Notes under the pieces: generated by a model
Databases searched by the model: none
What the model was told of the DNA's origin: nothing
Seen by the model: only the letters and a program-made list of their open reading frames with translations
NCBI RefSeq assembly: GCF_048544455.1
Contig: NC_133526.1
Coordinates: forward strand, 760,001-824,000
Direction: 5' to 3'
Origin: Silene latifolia
Lineage: Eukaryota > Streptophyta > Magnoliopsida > Caryophyllales > Caryophyllaceae
DNA length: 64,000 nt
Translations under genes and position numbers: made by a program
In this document: in pieces, positions 59,578 through 64,000 of the stretch
How the letters are laid out: every line of letters starts with the position of its first letter
Numbering within the stretch: position 1 is the first letter of the stretch

Positions 59578-59830
59578 CACTATTACAATAATAGGCTTAG
59601 ATAACTGTTATAATTGGCTTTAGAAAACGCCTTAGAGGCGTTCTTTAAGTTAGCGTTCTCTAAAGCTTAGAAAACGGTTGGACCTGGTGTTTTGTATTCA
59701 CAATCATAGAGAACGGTTGTACTAGAAGACCGTTCTCTTTTCCTTTAGATAAGAAAACTATTGCCTTATGACTGTTCTCTTTTTCATAGGAAAAGAGAAC
59801 GGTTGGCTTAGCCAACAATTCTCTATTCTT
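59578..59830. repeat. CACTA-like terminus with subterminal repeats
   Basis: CACTATTACAATAATAGG (from about 59570) resembles a CACTA (En/Spm) end. It is followed by at least five direct and inverted copies of GAGAACGGTT or AACCGTTCTC. The opposite end is not recognised, so the classification is tentative. Confidence 0.45.
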
Positions 59831-60063
59831 CTTATTTTTTTCAAAAAAATTACAATATAAATAAATATATACATAATCGTACAATTAAAGAAAGACAAGA
59901 AATATTGAGTATAAACATTTTCATAACTTCAAGCCGACAATTACAACGTAATCCATATCATTTACCAGCATCGAAGACACCATACATATACATACTAAAA
60001 TACGAGTATGTTGTATACCAGCGTCTAGTTTACAAATGACATACAAGGTAATAATAAAACTAA

Positions 60064-60603
60064 GAGTTAATTATAAATAACTCCCTTATATAATCGACTT
60101 TTTTTGAAATAACCCTCTTTTATATTCTTTTATCCAAATAACTCCCTTATAAAACTCTTTTTTCAACAAATCAATGCCTCCTCTCTGGAACTAGATTTAT
60201 TTTTTATAATTTGATCAATATAACCTTCCTTCTAACGTAATCTCTACATCGCTACTATGTTTTCATAACATGTGATCAATTCCTTATAAAGTTTAGTGTT
60301 AATTCACTCAAATCATGCATTATAAACGTAGAAGAATCCAACATAATTCGTCATTTTGTCTTATTTTAAAGAACATCATAGTGACTAAATTGGTAGAATA
60401 GTAATTTAGCATCTTATGTAAGTGAAAAATGATGGAAGAATTAAATTTTTGGTCGGAAAATTCAAAAATAAGTCTCGTTCTGGTGAAGTAGCATTGATTT
60501 GTATAAAAACATGTTTTAAAAGGGAGTTATTTGAATAAAAAATTATAAAATGAAGTTATTTCAAAAAAGTCGATTATATAAGGGAATTATTTATAATTTA
60601 CTC
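60064..60603. mobile_element. MITE with about 100-bp TIRs (Mutator-like)
   Basis: AATTATAAATAACTCCCTTA and its inverse mark the ends. Pairing extends through CGACTTTTTTGAAATAAC and CAAATAACTCCCTT. Flanking 9-mers TAAAACTAA and AAAATTTAA match only partly, so it is an older insertion or the ends are slightly misplaced. Confidence 0.75.
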
Positions 60604-60960
60604 AAAATTTAACACAATATACACCTATACGATTAGCTCCATGCACCATGTTCCATAACTCAATTTACTTTCTCAAGATCAGGCTGCTTGAGCTTAGTTG
60701 CGTCTTTTGCATGTTCTTTTTTATTTCCCCGTAACACGACTTTAGGTCTATTCAAAACCCGCTTGTAACCTCGCAACCTTGCCTCTGTAACCATAGATGA
60801 TCACTCTAAGTCTCTAATGCAGCGAAACAAGCCGTAATCACCTAATCAACGACATTATACAGAAATACCTCTCCTTCCCCCTCTTGCAACATCATAATCG
60901 AATGGACGTACTGTCATGAATACTTTATGGAGCTGAAAAGATTGCATGGTCTTAATAATT

Positions 60961-61156
60961 TTTTTTTTTTTTTGGTGTTGACTAGGAGTTTCCCCCTACC
61001 GACAGTTGGGACAATCTCCTTCAGGGTACTGAAGGCAATTTAATGGGTTGACTCCTCCCAAATTTGGCTTTTTCATTCGCAAGAGTCAGGAATCGAACCC
61101 CTGACCACTTGTTTAAGATGAGAGAGCCCTTACCACTCACACCAGCCAACTTTGGT
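60961..61156 (-). mobile_element. tRNA-derived SINE
   Basis: The minus strand starts near GGCTGGTGTGAGTGGTAAGG (A box) and CAGGGGTTCGATTCCTGAC (B box) and ends in CACC plus an A-run (60959-60973). The target duplication ATGRTCTTAATAATT lies at 60946-60960 and 61157-61171. Confidence 0.9.
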
Positions 61157-61171
61157 ATGATCTTAATAATT

Positions 61172-61615
61172 ATGAGAGACTGTTTTCCACCTATAATGAC
61201 ACAATACACTTAACTAACAAGAATTTTGCCCACTGCATAATATTGTTGGCATCAAAGTTGATAAAGAACCTTTAGTCACTTAACTCAATGTAACTGATAT
61301 ATTCATTATAGAAAATATTAGCATTCCTTAGTTTTTCTTAGTAAATAGTAACAAAATAACATGCTTTAATGGCCTAAAATTTATCGCAAAAATGATGTTG
61401 GAGTTGTACCTTTTTAGGAGTCACAAGTCAAATTTTCAGGATTAATTTCAAAACTCGGTCTATAAAAACATAGAAACTCATTAAAGAATTATTTGGAGAA
61501 AGCAAATTCAATCTCTCCTATACATTTGAATCAAGTAATAAAATCAGAAAAATAGAAGACAAATTTCACATAAATTCAATCAATTTGTAGTCTTAAATTA
61601 CACTTTTATCATGGA
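61172..61615. other. intergenic AT-rich DNA
   Basis: No gene or element end is recognised before the Helitron terminus at 61616. Confidence 0.5.
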
Positions 61616-64000
61616 CTAGTCGCTGCGCCGCGCCCTCCCGGGCGCGGAGCTTCAATTTGTCGTACATTTGACAATAATTTGAGTGTATTTTGGTGTCATT
61701 GTAGTTTGTGTACCTTTAGATTTGTAGGTTATTTTTTTTACGTTGTTTGCCTTTAACGGTGCCTAGATTGAACTTTAGCGGTTTGATATAATCCTGGTAA
61801 GGCCAATGTTTTAGTATAGCGTAAGTGGAACCGCGTACAAACATTGTCAAAGCATGATGAACGCAGGCCTAAACGATGTTGGTGCCATTAAACTTGGCCA
61901 GAGGCAGGAATATATACATTTAGAACAACGTATTTTTGCTGAAAATCTTAATAATTACACACCCAAAAGTAGAGGTTTCTAGTAGTTATATGTTTCTAAT
62001 CTGTTGCTGAGATTTGTTTTCAACAGTGTCATTCCGGCTTTTGCAGATTTAAGTAGAACTGTTTCAGAGACACCTAACCTTAAACGTTTCTTGCTTACAC
62101 GTGGCAGCGTGCACTTGCAACAAATCGGCTTCAAAATTCTTCAAAAGTTCGATGATATATTTGTTGGCTAGATTAGAGATATCTTCGTGAGCATCCACTT
62201 CAACTCTTGAATTCTAGAGAGAGCTGCAGTAGGTACGACCTGAACGTACAATTTAGTTACCCTTAATCTGGTTGCCGTGCATTCGAGATAGGCCTGTTTT
62301 TCCTGCATTTAAGAAACATGTACGAATGTTTAGTTAAAGAATAAAAGTATGTGTTACCGCTAGTCATTCTCCCGAGCTGGCATAAAACAAGGGCAAGAGC
62401 TTAAAATTGGTGAAGGTTATGTATTCAGACTATTACAGTGCTGTAAATGTCTTTGTTGGTGGCAAATATTCAGGGTTTGAAATGAATATAGCAGAGTTTA
62501 CAAGTCCCAAACCTGTGGAGTCATACAGTATAAGATGTGAGCCTTCAATTCCAACAGCCTCTCCATATTTTCAGTATATGCAGATAAAGTATACACTCCA
62601 GTCTCGTCTGCTACTTCAAACGTTGCTACCATCCTGTTTACACCAAAAACATTATGGAGACAAGGGTTTAAGATTTGGTTTCCAGCCTTTTGGTTGTTAC
62701 ATTAATACCTTGGAGTGGAGATTACGTCTTCCTGTAGGCAAGCATTACACATATATGCAACACCTATTTCTTCACGTTGCCGCATCGCAATTACTACAAC
62801 CAAGGTATAAGTGGACATCTTTCGGGTCAAACTGATGTAGTAGCACATGTAGCCAGTGGTGTTCCTCCTGTAAGGTGTTGTTTATCTGTATTTTGAAGGT
62901 ATTAAATTGTACTTAGCAATTTCTATTGGATAGTAATTCCTGAACATGAATGTTATGTAATTTTCATTCAAAGCCTTCTAATGCAGTACGATTGTTTCCT
63001 TTTTTGTGCATGTGTTTTTTAAAGTGAGACGTATATTAGACTTACCCCTTTATCGAGGAGACTTTCAATTGTTGTGATCGCACGTGTGATTTCTGGAAGA
63101 CGAACTTCGAAGACATGTTGTCTTTTTGCTTGAAGTAGGGTTTTGTTTTGCGTTGCCCTGTATTTGTTAACATTTAGTATTGTCTGTAAGACGGTTAGGT
63201 AATAGCTTGTTATGCAGTATCTCATACCAAGTCCTGAGCGTGTCGGCCTCTTTGCCTGGTGGATCTAAGACGACGTATGTTGAATGCGTTGTTGAGAGGG
63301 AGAAACCTGAAGTTCACAACGTTGTTACGTTGGTCATGTATAACAGTTATAACCGATCTTAAAGTGATCTAATTTGATAATAAAATTACCTTTTTGGTAG
63401 CTTGGCATTAGAGCTGTAAAGGCAACAACAGGAAATTTGTATGCTATGGATTGCAAGGACCAACACTCTTTCAAAGGCATATCTGACCAGGCTGTTACTA
63501 TCATAATCTGTTCATGGCTGCACATGCAAACGGCAAGTGAAAACGATTTTTTTGACATAGGTATAGTTCCTTAAAGTTTGGAGATTATCATTTAATTGGG
63601 ATTGTCCTCACCTCTGATCAATAATCATTACTTCGCAAACATCTGATGTCTGGCCTTCGTTGGCAGTAGTATGGCAGCAGCGGTCAATATATATAACAAC
63701 GCCTAGCACATCTAAAATTAAAAGATTAAGTAAATTACAAATTGTTTTTTTGTTTTTTTTTTTAAAGGATGGGGGGTTATATGTTATAGGATTTTAAGGA
63801 AAATGTCAACTTTAGTCCAGCGTGTCTTACCATAGCGATCTTCCAGTGTAACCTTTCTGGGGATTGATCCAATTAAAATGTAATTAGATGTTGCAGGAAC
63901 TTTTGCATCAGATACAGGCTGGACTATGGTATTTATGTTGAAATATAGGTCGTACATCTGTTCAGCGGGTCCTTCTGAAGGCGTGTCAACGACTAACTGT
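61616..64000 (-). mobile_element. Helitron, 3' part (continues past the window)
   Basis: The minus-strand 3' terminus reads GCGCCCGGGAGGGCGCGGCG then CAGCGACTAG, next to host T (plus-strand A at 61615). It has a strong GC hairpin, as Helitrons do. It carries an RPA1-like gene, a common passenger of plant Helitrons. The Rep/helicase would lie beyond 64000. Confidence 0.75.
63167..64000 (-). CDS. RPA1-like single-strand DNA-binding protein (partial, Helitron-borne)
   Basis: Four exons on the minus strand splice in frame: at least 64000-63831 (NTIVQPVSDAKVPATSNYIL), 63711-63612 (DVLGVVIYIDRCC, EVMIIDQ), 63517-63390 (SHEQIMIVTAWSDMPLKECW, then FPVVAFTALMPSYQK) and 63306-63167 (GFSLSTTHSTYVVLDPPGKE, TLRTWYEILHNKLL, then TAA). 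The DVLGVV, IIDQS and TAWSD pattern is that of the OB-folds of RPA1-like proteins, which bind single-stranded DNA. All junctions keep phase and no internal stop occurs, so the gene looks intact where seen. The 5' exons lie beyond the window; whether the frame truly ends at 63167 or splices again is uncertain. Confidence 0.72.

Noticed and set aside
62407-62835. 142-residue plus-strand frame inside the Helitron
   Set aside because: It lies opposite the RPA1-like gene's strand and shows no family motif; likely chance in an element whose real gene is on the minus strand.

Overview
This window is nuclear DNA of a flowering plant, almost certainly a eudicot. Genes are split by AT-rich GT-AG introns, codons are plant-like, and the space between genes is packed with plant transposons (Helitrons, Mutator-like, hAT-like, Stowaway and Tourist MITEs, TRIMs, Ty1-copia, gypsy, L1 and RTE LINEs, a tRNA-derived SINE). 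The frequent motif TACTCCGTA suggests Caryophyllales to me, but that is a weak inference.

Layout. 1-3126: 3' half of a mitochondrial 4-hydroxybenzoate polyprenyltransferase gene (PPT1/COQ2, ubiquinone synthesis). 7.9-53 kb: a scattered array of 2-oxoglutarate/Fe(II) dioxygenase (2OGD) genes and fragments. Gene A (12100-14131, minus) is intact, 348 aa. Gene B (33125-34648, plus) is an intact 346-aa frame whose 2-oxoglutarate-binding Arg is Gln. Gene C (51737-52881, plus) is spliceable but lacks about 75 N-terminal-half residues. Gene D (28745-29560, minus) is an inverted, broken copy of C. Loci E (39451-40116) and F (20770-21871) are head-to-head inverted copies of 2OGD first exons, each behind a TATA promoter. 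A third, larger palindrome (7890-10229) carries 2OGD 3'UTR-like sequence. Also present: a sucrose-transporter pseudogene (16192-18135), fragments resembling HAC1 and HSP90 (23.6-24.2 kb) and two identical tRNA-Glu(UUC) genes (30301 and 36951). 54.4-64 kb is transposon debris ending in a Helitron that carries a spliced RPA1-like gene.

How it fits together. The locus looks like birth-and-death evolution of a 2OGD family: promoter, leader, first exon and 3'UTR modules recur at many places in both orientations, and most copies are partial. Because segments are duplicated inside the window (38.2-39.4 with 50.2-51.7 kb; 43.1-49.9 with 53.5-54.2 kb; 28.4-29.5 with 52-53 kb), one copy often preserves the empty site of a transposon in the other, which fixes element ends and target-site duplications. 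The most interesting possibility is that inverted first-exon pairs E and F, each downstream of a TATA promoter, are transcribed as long hairpins that could silence members of the family: young hairpin-siRNA or proto-MIRNA loci. That is inference; no expression data are available here.
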